Origin: a virus
Length of the DNA: 64,000 nucleotides
Direction: 5' to 3' (one strand)
Virus record (IMG/VR): IMGVR_UViG_3300043774_001054
Span: 1 to 64,000 of that record
Below the pieces are notes generated by a model. It saw only the letters and a list, made by a program, of their open reading frames with translations, was not told the DNA's origin and did not search any database. A program made the translations under genes and the position numbers. This document shows positions 1 to 8,668 of this stretch, piece by piece (the first letter of the stretch is position 1; each line of letters opens with the position of its first letter).

Positions 1-3000
1 TAGCCCCACTGAAATAGTCCATATCCGAGAGAGAAACTCCAAAACCGCCAAACCAATCTGGCGCGAACCCATTATCGTGAAGAATGATCTTTCGGCCATT
101 ATAGGTGTTGTCAAACCTCAGAACGTGCCCACTTGAAGTTGAAGAGGAACCATATGGACTCGGATGAGCCGAAAAATTACCGATGAAGATATTCCCATCT
201 TCAACGTGCAGTTTAGCGGATGGACTCGTTGTACCAATGCCGACGTTGCCGCCTGCAGAAATTCTCATCCTCTCCAAAATAATATCAGCGGTTGATTGTG
301 TCCAAAAAGCCATTCCAGACACATTGCCACCTTCATTTACAGCATTAATTCTGCCATTGTTTCGTAATCCACCTCCCGTAATATTGCCGTAAAATAACAA
401 TGATGGGCCAAATCCGGCATCTACACCACCAGTGCCATTAACAGTAGTTGTATCAGCTTGAATCCGCAAAACATCAGCAGGCGCATTTCTTTGAGCAAAC
501 GTACCATAAATATCTGTTTTATACGATGGCCCCGTCGTCCCAATGCCGACGTTGCCGCTGCTCGTTGCAAAGTTGGCTCCTCCCGTGCTACTTAACGATG
601 TAAACGCATTTGTATTTGTCCAAGTATTTGCAGTTCCAAGAATTGATGCACCGCTAATACCTTGAATACCTTGAATACCTTGTGTGCCCTGAGAACCAAC
701 TGTTCCTTGAGACCCTACTGTACCCTGAGTTCCCTGCGCCCCTTGGATACCCTGTATTCCTTGAGCACCCTGAGTTCCTTGAACGCCTTGAATACCCTGG
801 ATACCTTGGATCGAACCTGGATTAACATCGACCCATTGCGACGATGTACCGTCATAATAGTAAATGCGCATCATGCCAACACTTGAGTCCCACCATAGGT
901 CACCGGCATTTGGAGATACCGGAGCAGTGTCGCTTGTGAGAACATTTGCATTCACGCCAGTGATACCTTGAACGCCCTGAGTGCCCTGAGTGCCCTGAGT
1001 TCCTCGAATACCTTGGATACCTTGGATACCCTGTACACCCTGGATACCTTGCGTACCTTGTACGCCTTGAATACCCTGTGTTCCTTGAGTACCTTGAATG
1101 CCTTGTGTTCCTTGAGTACCTTGCACGCCTTGTACGCCTTGTATACCCTGTGTCCCTTGGATACCTTGAATACCCTGTGTTCCTTGAGCGCCTTGAATTC
1201 CCTGGATACCCTGGGTTCCTTGTTGGCCCTGAGTGCCCTGAGTCCCTTGGATACCCTGACGACCTTGAGTTCCTTGTACACCTTGAGTTCCTTGAATACC
1301 AGTAATCCCTTGGATACCCTGTATACCCTGTGTACCTTGTGTACCTTGTGTGCCTTGTGCACCAGTTGCGCCTACGTCACCCGTACGAGCAAAAGTAATA
1401 ATAATGTCAAGAGCATTGGTAAAAGAAGTTGCACCGCTCAGGTAAGCTACCGGAACATTAAAATAATTGGAACCGTGAGAGTGAGCTCCGGTAATTGAGA
1501 ACAACGCAAAATTATTTGTGTCATTCTTCTGAGTGATCGTAAAGTGACCCTTGATTGTTGAGGTTGAGTCATCAATGGTCTGTAAGAAATTGTAAATTGA
1601 AACACTCAGGTCATCAGTATCATTAATGTAAAGAGCACTTGCCAGGCTTAGATCGGCATTACTGAGACGGAGCTTTCCGGTACCCGGATCCGCATTTGTC
1701 GTGGATGTATCAAAGGTGTAATCGAATGCTGCACCACCGAATGTTCCGGCAGTACCCTGCGAACCTGTAATACCCTGTGTGCCCTGCGTTCCTTGTACCC
1801 CTTGGATACCTTGAATACCCTGTGTCCCCTGAGCACCATTAATTCCTTGATAACCGGCAATACCTTGTACGCCTTGAATACCTTGAATACCCTGTGTTCC
1901 TTGAGCGCCTTGTACGCCTTGAATACCCTGTGTTCCTTGAGTACCTTGAATGCCTTGTGTTCCTTGAGTACCTTGAATACCCTGGATACCTTGAATCCCT
2001 TGGACACCTTGAATTCCTTGGATACCTTGAGTTCCTTGAATACCCTGGCGCCCTTGTGTTCCTTGCGTACCCTGTACGCCTTGAATACCTTGAGCCCCAT
2101 TCAGACCTTGAGCACCAGAAATACCCTGGACACCTTGAATACCTTGGAGACCTTGAGAACCTTGTGCTCCATTGAAACCTGATGCACCCTGAGTTCCATT
2201 GATACCTTGAGTACCCATTGTACCCTGAGCACCTTGAGGTCCAACAATACCCGATGATGTCGTGACCCATTGGTACGAATCACCATCATAATAATAGATC
2301 ATCAAAATACCTAGATCGGAATTCCACCAGAGGTCATCAACGGAAGGAGACTCGGGCGGAGTTGCCGATGAAGCAATTTCTGTTCCCTTTAACCCTTGAA
2401 TACCTTGGATGCCCTGGATTCCTTGGATACCTTGAATGCCTTGGATCCCTTGAACGCCTTGAATGCCCTGAATACCCTGAATGCCTTGCTCACCTTGAAT
2501 ACCTTGGGTACCCTGAGTGCCTTGAGTCCCCTGGATACCTTGTTCACCCTGAGCGCCCTGTGTTCCCTGCACACCTTGAATACCTTGGATGCCCTGGATT
2601 CCTTGCGTCCCCTGTGTACCTTGTGTTCCCTGTACTCCTTGAATACCCTGGATACCTTGAATTCCTTGTTCACCCTGAGTGCCCTGAGTTCCTTGGATAC
2701 CTTGCGTACCTTGAGTTCCGGTAATACCTTGAGAACCAGTGATACCTTGGATACCTTGTGTGCCCTGCGTTCCTTGAATGCCTTGAACACCTTGAATTCC
2801 TTGCTCACCCTGAGTACCTTGGATTCCCTGTTGTCCTTGAGTTCCCTGAGTTCCTTGGATACCTTGGATGCCCTGAATACCTTGAGTGCCCTGTGTTCCC
2901 TGTACTCCTTGAATACCCTGGATACCTTGAATACCTTGCTCACCCTGGGTGCCCTGAGTGCCTTGAATCCCTTGAATACCTTGAGTGCCCTGAGTTCCTT

Positions 3001-4711
3001 GGATGCCTTGCTGCCCTTGTGTTCCTTGTGTTCCCTGTACACCTTGAATACCCTGGGTGCCCTGAGTTCCTTGAATACCCTGTTCACCTTGTGTTCCTTG
3101 CGTACCCTGAGTTCCTTGAATTCCTTGAATACCTTGGATACCCTGTTCACCCTGAGCTCCTTGTGTACCTTGTACTCCTTGAATACCCTGAGTTCCTTGC
3201 GTTCCCTGTGTGCCTTGAATTCCTTGAATGCCCTGGATACCTTGCTCGCCTTGTGTTCCTTGAGTACCTTGAGCACCGGTTGCACCAATGTCACCCGAAC
3301 GAGCAAAGGTAATAATGATGTCTAAATCATCCGTAAATGATGTCGCACCAGAAAGATAGGAGACGGGTACCTGGAAATAATTCGTACCATGCGTATGATT
3401 TCCGGTAATCGCAAAGATTGCAAAGTTGTTTGCATTTGCCTTTTCCGAGATTGTAAAGTGACCTTTGATTGTTGATGTAGAATCGTCAATGGTCTGTAAG
3501 AAGTTGTAGATCGAAACACTGAGGTCATCAGTATCATTAATGTACAATGCAGAAGAAAGAGAAAGGTTGGCAGTATTGAGACGAAGAACGCCGGTGCCAG
3601 GATTTGAATTTGTAGTAGTTGTATCAAAGGTATAGTCGAATGCGGCACCGCCAAAGGTACCAGCAGGACCTTGAATACCCTGAGTTCCTTGTGTACCTTG
3701 CACGCCTTGAATTCCCTGGATACCTTGTGCTCCTTGAATACCTTGAATTCCCTGGATCCCTTGGATTCCTTGTTCACCCTGAGTACCCTGAGTTCCTTGA
3801 ATACCCTGCACGCCTTGGGTACCTTGGACGCCCTGAATACCCTGAGTGCCCTGAGTGCCTTGAACACCTTGGATACCTTGAGTTCCTTGAATTCCCTGTT
3901 CGCCCTGAGTTCCCTGTGTTCCTTGCACACCTTGAATACCTTGTGTACCCTGAGTCCCTTGAATACCTTGCTCACCTTGCGTACCCTGTGTTCCTTGTAC
4001 GCCTTGGATACCTTGAATGCCTTGAGTACCTTGTGTGCCTTGGATTCCTTGAATTCCCTGAGTTCCTTGGATGCCTTGCTCGCCTTGCGTACCCTGTGTT
4101 CCTTGCACACCTTGGATACCTTGAGTTCCTTGGATACCCTGGATACCTTGGATGCCTTGCGTGCCTTGAGCACCATCGGATCCAACGTAACCATCTGCAC
4201 CCTGAGCACCCTGAGTTCCCTGCACGCCTTGAATGCCTTGAATTCCTTGTTCACCCTGAGCACCCTGCGTACCTTGCACGCCTTGAATTCCCTGGATACC
4301 TTGCTCGCCCTGAGTACCTTGTGTTCCTTGTACACCTTGAATGCCTTGAATACCCTGGATACCTTGCTCGCCTTGTGTACCCTGATGTCCTTGGATACCT
4401 TGTGTTCCTTGAATACCTTGAATGCCCTGCAAGCCTTGAATACCCTGTGTACCTTGGATACCTTGGACTCCTTGAGTACCTTGTGTTCCCTGTGTGCCTT
4501 GGATTCCTTGAATGCCCTGGATACCTTGCTCGCCTTGGAGACCCTGTGTTCCCTGCACGCCTTGGATACCTTGAATGCCTTGGAGACCCTGAGCACCTTG
4601 CGCGCCGCCATTAACGGCGTTCCAGTATGATCCATTCCAGATCCAGCTACTGTTGTTAGCTGTATGAATGTAACCGTTGATCGGATTGGTTGGAAAATTA
4701 ATTACGGCCAT
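1..4711 (-). CDS. Collagen-like tail fibre protein (3' end outside window)
   Basis: The frame is open from ATG 4711 to the window edge (about 1,570 codons), so the C-terminus is missing. Order seen: a short N-terminal domain (MAVINFPTNPINGYIH), then Gly-X-Gln triplets such as GTQGIQG, interrupted by two kinds of globular insert. Module A (about 3660-3290 and 1740-1375) has YNFLQTIDDST and ITFARSGD. Module B (about 2395-2245 and 955-825) has DLWWNS and YYYDGDS. The last 650 bases encode GNVGIGTT and SAKLHVEDG, signatures of trimeric fibre tips before a chaperone domain. It likely forms a trimeric fibre or adhesin for host recognition. It lies directly downstream of another collagen-like fibre sharing modules A and B. 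Very long open frames on both strands here are by-products of the triplet repeats. Confidence 0.85.
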   Translation of the reverse strand, partial: MAVINFPTNPINGYIHTANNSSWIWNGSYWNAVNGGAQGAQGLQGIQGIQGVQGTQGLQGEQGIQGIQGIQGTQGTQGTQGVQGIQGTQGIQGLQGIQGIQGTQGIQGHQGTQGEQGIQGIQGIQGVQGTQGTQGEQGIQGIQGVQGTQGAQGEQGIQGIQGVQGTQGAQGADGYVGSDGAQGTQGIQGIQGIQGTQGIQGVQGTQGTQGEQGIQGTQGIQGIQGTQGTQGIQGIQGVQGTQGTQGEQGIQGTQGTQGIQGVQGTQGTQGEQGIQGTQGIQGVQGTQGTQGIQGVQGTQGVQGIQGTQGTQGEQGIQGIQGIQGIQGAQGIQGIQGVQGTQGTQGIQGPAGTFGGAAFDYTFDTTTTNSNPGTGVLRLNTANLSLSSALYINDTDDLSVSIYNFLQTIDDSTSTIKGHFTISEKANANNFAIFAITGNHTHGTNYFQVPVSYLSGATSFTDDLDIIITFARSGDIGATGAQGTQGTQGEQGIQGIQGIQGTQGTQGTQGIQGVQGTQGAQGEQGIQGIQGIQGTQGTQGTQGEQGIQGTQGTQGIQGVQGTQGTQGQQGIQGTQGTQGIQGIQGTQGTQGEQGIQGIQGIQGVQGTQGTQGIQGIQGIQGTQGTQGQQGIQGTQGEQGIQGVQGIQGTQGTQGIQGITGSQGITGTQGTQGIQGTQGTQGEQGIQGIQGIQGVQGTQGTQGTQGIQGIQGIQGVQGTQGAQGEQGIQGTQGTQGTQGIQGEQGIQGIQGIQGVQGIQGIQGIQGIQGIQGIQGLKGTEIASSATPPESPSVDDLWWNSDLGILMIYYYDGDSYQWVTTSSGIVGPQGAQGTMGTQGINGTQGASGFNGAQGSQGLQGIQGVQGISGAQGLNGAQGIQGVQGTQGTQGRQGIQGTQGIQGIQGVQGIQGIQGIQGTQGTQGIQGTQGTQGIQGVQGAQGTQGIQGIQGVQGIAGYQGINGAQGTQGIQGIQGVQGTQGTQGITGSQGTAGTFGGAAFDYTFDTSTTNADPGTGKLRLSNADLSLASALYINDTDDLSVSIYNFLQTIDDSTSTIKGHFTITQKNDTNNFALFSITGAHSHGSNYFNVPVAYLSGATSFTNALDIIITFARTGDVGATGAQGTQGTQGTQGIQGIQGITGIQGTQGVQGTQGRQGIQGTQGTQGQQGTQGIQGIQGAQGTQGIQGIQGTQGIQGVQGVQGTQGTQGIQGTQGTQGIQGVQGTQGIQGVQGIQGIQGIRGTQGTQGTQGVQGITGVNANVLTSDTAPVSPNAGDLWWDSSVGMMRIYYYDGTSSQWVDVNPGSIQGIQGIQGVQGTQGAQGIQGIQGAQGTQGTVGSQGTVGSQGTQGIQGIQGISGASILGTANTWTNTNAFTSLSSTGGANFATSSGNVGIGTTGPSYKTDIYGTFAQRNAPADVLRIQADTTTVNGTGGVDAGFGPSLLFYGNITGGGLRNNGRINAVNEGGNVSGMAFWTQSTADIILERMRISAGGNVGIGTTSPSAKLHVEDGNIFIGNFSAHPSPYGSSSTSSGHVLRFDNTYNGRKIILHDNGFAPDWFGGFGVSLSDMDYFSGA
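660..4605 (-). repeat. Collagen-like Gly-X-Gln coding repeats, fibre 1
   Basis: Tandem 9-base units encode Gly-X-Gln triplets with X mostly Ile or Thr, plus Val, Ala, Glu, Leu and Arg, in five blocks (about 660-820, 960-1365, 1745-2240, 2385-3280 and 3665-4605). Proline is almost absent, unlike animal collagen. The periodic sequence keeps other frames free of stops, giving spurious Leu/Thr- or Lys/Val-rich frames on both strands. Confidence 0.9.
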
Positions 4712-4724
4712 AATAGTATTGAGC

Positions 4725-4732
4725 TATTTATT
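4725..4732 (-). promoter_or_regulatory. Possible late promoter (AATAAATA)
   Basis: AATAAATA on the minus strand, one base from the T4 late box TATAAATA, lies 13 bases before the start of the first collagen-like fibre. With T4 spacing the RNA would start about 8 bases before the ATG. The gene could also be read from upstream, since its neighbour ends at 4743. Confidence 0.4.
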
Positions 4733-4742
4733 AAAATGATTC

Positions 4743-7700
4743 TTATTTCTTGATGAGGGCTTTTAATTCATCAATTTGCTTTTGTTGCTCTTTAATTGCT
4801 TCGATGAGGAGAGCAGTAATGTTACCGTAATCAACCGAAAGAGTGCCTTCTGCATCTTCCTTGTCTTGATGCAACATGACAACTTCTGGCACAACTTTTT
4901 GTACTTCCTGAGCGATGACACCCATCTTACGGGTTTTTGTTTCATCACGAATAAGAGTGTAATATACACCGCGAAGAGCTAAGGTCTTGTCAAGAGCACT
5001 TGTAACTGTTTCTACATTTTCTTTCAGCTTTGCATCGGAGTAAGCTGTAACATTACCAGCAGCCCAAATAGCTCCACCGAATGTGGCATTATTATTACTC
5101 AGGTCCCAATATACTGGCCAATATCCACCAACTTGGGACCAACTAGTGGTATCAACTCCACCTCTAAGAATATAGAAGAGGTTAGAGTTATTGTGCAGCA
5201 TCGCCGACATTTGATCGGCATCTTGAAAGTGCAATGTAGGTGAGCCGCCGCGAATAGTGATTTGATTTCCCCAGAATTTTGCAGTAGATAAACTAGAATC
5301 GCCGTTGGGATTGAGATAATAACTTGTATCATTACTATCCCTAAATTGGGTAGCATCAGCTATGTTGAAAGTTACGTTATTTCCTGTGCCTACGCTTTGG
5401 TTGATCGTGTAGGCGGTGATGTTGGCGGCATTACCCGTGACGGAGATGCCCCAGCTCCCGCTCGCACCGGAGCCGGTCAGTGACGGTGCCCATGTCGTAA
5501 AATTTTGGTTCGTCAAAACCCTGTTCCATGTCTGCCATTGAGATGCGCCAGATGCACGCCAGCCGCCACGGAACGCTAAGTCATTTCCTGCATGTGAAAC
5601 ATACACCTGAGCCTGAGCGTCAGAGTTCGCGTCAAAATTTATTAACGCTCCGTATTGGTATGCCACGGTCGGAGAGTTGCTACCGAAATCGGCTTGGTTT
5701 ACCTGCACAACGGTTTGAGAAACATCCCCGAGGGTATTCCAATTAGTTGAACTCGCCGGACCTATGCTCTTGAGCACTCGCCCGATTGCGTAACCCCCAA
5801 AAAGCGTTGAATTTGCCGCCGTCGTCGCCGTCGCCGCATTGCCGCTGATCGAACCAGTAATTGTATTACCTACAGTTAATCCAACAAGATTCGAAGTGCT
5901 TGCTGGGTCTGTATAGTAAACAGTATTGTTTGTATCATAAAAAATAGGAGCGCGAAGCGATCCATTACTATATGCGTAACCGTCGGTACAGTTAAAAGGA
6001 TTGTAGTCGGTGCCTCCGCTACTTGTCACGGAGAATATAATTGAATTGCCTTCATCGAAACGAATCATCTGTCCCGAGAGTCCGGTATTTGGTCTTGCAA
6101 AGGAAGAACCGGTATTGGATTTATTTCTTGCGATACCAGCGGCCGTCCAAGAAACGGCGGGTTCTGAGGTCCAAAGATAAAGATACGCATTTCCGGTCCC
6201 AGCGCCGTTATTTCCGGCTGGAAGACCAAAGGCGGTACTCATTCCATGAGTATAATTAAATGTATTGGTTCCCGTCCATGTATTTGTATTACCGAGAATG
6301 GTCGCACCCGAAGTTCCTTGCGTACCTTGAGCACCCGTCACACTTGTACCAATCGTACCCTGAGCGCCAGTGCTACCAGTTGATCCTGTATTGCCAGTCG
6401 CACCAGTAATACCTTGACGACCCTGGATACCCTGAGTTCCCTGCGAACCCATTGCGCCTTGAGCACCAGTTGAACCTGTGATGCCTTGAGTTCCCTGGAT
6501 ACCTTGGATACCTTGAGTTCCCTGCGAACCAAATGTTCCCTGCGCACCCTGAGTTCCTTGAATCCCTTGGATGCCCTGAGTACCCTGAGTGCCTTGAGTC
6601 CCTTGAATACCTTGGCGACCTTGGATACCCTGCGTACCTTGAATACCCTGAATACCTTGAATACCCTGTGTTCCCTGAGTTCCTTGAATTCCTTGAATAC
6701 CCTGTGTTCCCTGAGTTCCTTGAACACCTTGAATGCCCTGAGTACCTTGAAGACCCTGAGCGCCTTGAGTTCCGATTGCTCCTTGAATACCTGTAATACC
6801 TTGGATCCCTTGAATGCCTTGAGTTCCCTGTGCACCGACATCGCCGGTACGTGCAAAGGTAATTATAATATCGGCATTCGATGCAAAAGATGTAGCACCC
6901 GCAAGATACGATGCAGGAACGCCGAAGTAATTCGTGTTATGAGTATGAGCCCCCGTGATTGCAAATAGCGCAAATACATCTGGATTGCCTTTGATTGAAA
7001 TTGTGAAGTGACCCTTAATAACAGATGTCGAATCATCAATTGTCTGTAAGAAATTATAGTTCGAGTTATTTAAATCGTCCAACTCGTTAATGTAAAGAGC
7101 ATCGGCGAGCGAAAGATTTGCATTATTGAGCCGTAGCTTTCCGGCTCCGGGATTGGAATTTACAGTAGATGTATCAAATGTGTAATCGAACGCTGCACCG
7201 CCAAAGGTGCCTGCGGTACCTTGAATACCTTGGATACCTGTAAGACCCTGAATGCCTTGAGTACCTTGAGCTCCAGTAATACCAGATGTTGCGGAAACCC
7301 ATTGAGATGAGTCACCGTCAAAATAGTAAATCATGAGCATACCGCCAACAGAATTCCACCAAAGATCATTTACCTCTGGAGAAGTTGGTGCAGTGTCGCT
7401 AATAGAAATTTCTGTACCCTTGAACCCTTGAATACCTTGAAGACCCTGTGTTCCTTGTGTACCTTGGACGCCTTGAATACCTTGGATGCCCTGCTCACCC
7501 TGAGTGCCTTGTGTCCCTTGGATGCCCTGGATTCCTTGAATACCCTGGATGCCTTGTTCGCCCTGTGTCCCTTGAGTCCCTTGGATACCTTGAGCACCTT
7601 CGGTTCCCTGTGTTCCCTGAGTGCCTTGGACGCCTTGCGTTCCCTGCACGCCTTGAATACCTTGAATGCCTTGGATTCCCTGCTCACCCTGAGTGCCTTG

Positions 7701-8594
7701 TATCCCTTGAATGCCCTGGATACCTTGGGTACCTTGTGTCCCTTGGATACCTTGCGTACCTTGTGGTCCAAGTTGGGTATACATTACCTGCGTTGCCGTC
7801 AGAATAATCGACGGTGTTCTTGGGCGATTATCATTACCCGCAATTGTTTCTAACGTAACATTAGCACTATTTGTTTCCCAGAAAAGTTGAATGTAATCAT
7901 TTGCCGCCAATGACAATACAAAATTCACCGTCAATATATTAGATGAGTATGCACCTCCTTGTTTATCCGGAACATCATAATGGGAATTTGTATCTACAAG
8001 AACTGTTCCATTCTTCTTAAGGAAGAACTGAGTTGCACCATTCGCCGTGCTTCGATTTGTTAATTGAACGGAAAATGTGATGCTATAAACACCTTGATTT
8101 GTAAAGGTTACCCGGCTTCCAGAAACCACAGAAACCGCATTACTATCGGTGTCATAGCTATCCAGTGTTACAGCTTGAGGAGTGTTAAGAGCTACTGCCG
8201 TTTGATTTGTGGTATCCCAGAATGAACCCCAATAACCAATTGCACCACCGGTGCCAGGAGCTCCGGAGATACCTTGGATACCCTGACGACCTTGGGTACC
8301 TTGAGTGCCCTGAGTACCTTGGACACCTTGAATTCCTTGGATACCCTGAGTTCCTTGAATACCCTGGCGCCCCTGTGTTCCTTGCGTACCCTGTACGCCT
8401 TGAATACCTTGTATACCCTGAGTGCCTTGTGTTCCACCACCCTGATAATAGAATGTCCCGTCTGTATCCGATACTAAGAAACGAGTGAGCCCCTGGGTAC
8501 TTTGGATACCTTGGACTGCGATTGTTCCAGTTACGGTTGCGTTACCGGCTACATCTAAGCCGTTTTTGACTTTAAAGTTTTTATCTATAGACAT
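4743..8594 (-). CDS. Collagen-like tail fibre with C1q-like and S74 chaperone domains
   Basis: 1,283 residues. Order: N-terminal domain, short collagen stretch, a C1q/TNF-like jelly-roll at about residues 115-270 (VTFTNQGVYSITFSVQL, then FFLKKNG), long Gly-X-Gln stretches, module B near 395-445 (NDLWWNS), module A near 465-590, more collagen, a variable beta-rich shaft, and a C-terminal peptidase S74 intramolecular chaperone from about residue 1185. The S74 catalytic pair is visible in SDAKLK (Ser1186, Lys1191), followed by MGVIAQEVQKVVPEV and a coiled-coil end. In this family the chaperone trimerises the fibre and then cuts itself off. A Shine-Dalgarno AAGGAAA precedes the start. Likely a receptor-binding fibre or side fibre. 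Confidence 0.9.
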   Translation of the reverse strand: MSIDKNFKVKNGLDVAGNATVTGTIAVQGIQSTQGLTRFLVSDTDGTFYYQGGGTQGTQGIQGIQGVQGTQGTQGRQGIQGTQGIQGIQGVQGTQGTQGTQGRQGIQGISGAPGTGGAIGYWGSFWDTTNQTAVALNTPQAVTLDSYDTDSNAVSVVSGSRVTFTNQGVYSITFSVQLTNRSTANGATQFFLKKNGTVLVDTNSHYDVPDKQGGAYSSNILTVNFVLSLAANDYIQLFWETNSANVTLETIAGNDNRPRTPSIILTATQVMYTQLGPQGTQGIQGTQGTQGIQGIQGIQGTQGEQGIQGIQGIQGVQGTQGVQGTQGTQGTEGAQGIQGTQGTQGEQGIQGIQGIQGIQGTQGTQGEQGIQGIQGVQGTQGTQGLQGIQGFKGTEISISDTAPTSPEVNDLWWNSVGGMLMIYYFDGDSSQWVSATSGITGAQGTQGIQGLTGIQGIQGTAGTFGGAAFDYTFDTSTVNSNPGAGKLRLNNANLSLADALYINELDDLNNSNYNFLQTIDDSTSVIKGHFTISIKGNPDVFALFAITGAHTHNTNYFGVPASYLAGATSFASNADIIITFARTGDVGAQGTQGIQGIQGITGIQGAIGTQGAQGLQGTQGIQGVQGTQGTQGIQGIQGTQGTQGIQGIQGIQGTQGIQGRQGIQGTQGTQGTQGIQGIQGTQGAQGTFGSQGTQGIQGIQGTQGITGSTGAQGAMGSQGTQGIQGRQGITGATGNTGSTGSTGAQGTIGTSVTGAQGTQGTSGATILGNTNTWTGTNTFNYTHGMSTAFGLPAGNNGAGTGNAYLYLWTSEPAVSWTAAGIARNKSNTGSSFARPNTGLSGQMIRFDEGNSIIFSVTSSGGTDYNPFNCTDGYAYSNGSLRAPIFYDTNNTVYYTDPASTSNLVGLTVGNTITGSISGNAATATTAANSTLFGGYAIGRVLKSIGPASSTNWNTLGDVSQTVVQVNQADFGSNSPTVAYQYGALINFDANSDAQAQVYVSHAGNDLAFRGGWRASGASQWQTWNRVLTNQNFTTWAPSLTGSGASGSWGISVTGNAANITAYTINQSVGTGNNVTFNIADATQFRDSNDTSYYLNPNGDSSLSTAKFWGNQITIRGGSPTLHFQDADQMSAMLHNNSNLFYILRGGVDTTSWSQVGGYWPVYWDLSNNNATFGGAIWAAGNVTAYSDAKLKENVETVTSALDKTLALRGVYYTLIRDETKTRKMGVIAQEVQKVVPEVVMLHQDKEDAEGTLSVDYGNITALLIEAIKEQQKQIDELKALIKK
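6310..8435 (-). repeat. Collagen-like Gly-X-Gln coding repeats, fibre 2
   Basis: Same 9-base triplet code as in the neighbouring fibre, in blocks at about 6310-6835, 7205-7290, 7410-7770 and 8265-8435, separated by modules A and B and the C1q-like domain. Repeated nine-base units make this stretch prone to recombination with the neighbouring gene. Confidence 0.88.
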
Positions 8595-8640
8595 TCTGTT
8601 TCCTTATTCCACAGAAGGTTGAACACCGACGTTGAATGTC

Positions 8641-8648
8641 TATTTATA
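8641..8648 (-). promoter_or_regulatory. Late promoter TATAAATA
   Basis: Exact TATAAATA on the minus strand, 46 bases before the ATG of the collagen/C1q fibre. This is the T4 late -10 box, read by the sigma factor gp55 with the co-activator gp33, which is encoded at 44201-44434. This one leaves a normal leader with a Shine-Dalgarno. Confidence 0.7.
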
Positions 8649-8668
8649 ATAAATTAGTTCACAGGACT

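Noticed and set aside
660-4605. Possible CRISPR-like array because of many short repeats
   Set aside because: Units are 9-base codon triplets with no spacer of constant length and they are translated.
952-4635. Long open frames on both strands in the collagen region, rich in Leu/Thr/Ser, Lys/Val or Tyr/Pro/Glu
   Set aside because: They follow from the 9-base triplet repeat code of the Gly-X-Gln frame, which lacks stops in other phases. Only the Gly-X-Gln frame continues through the globular modules.
6338-8488. Similar overlapping frames in the second collagen-like gene
   Set aside because: Same repeat effect; the 4743-8594 frame is continuous and has recognisable domains.
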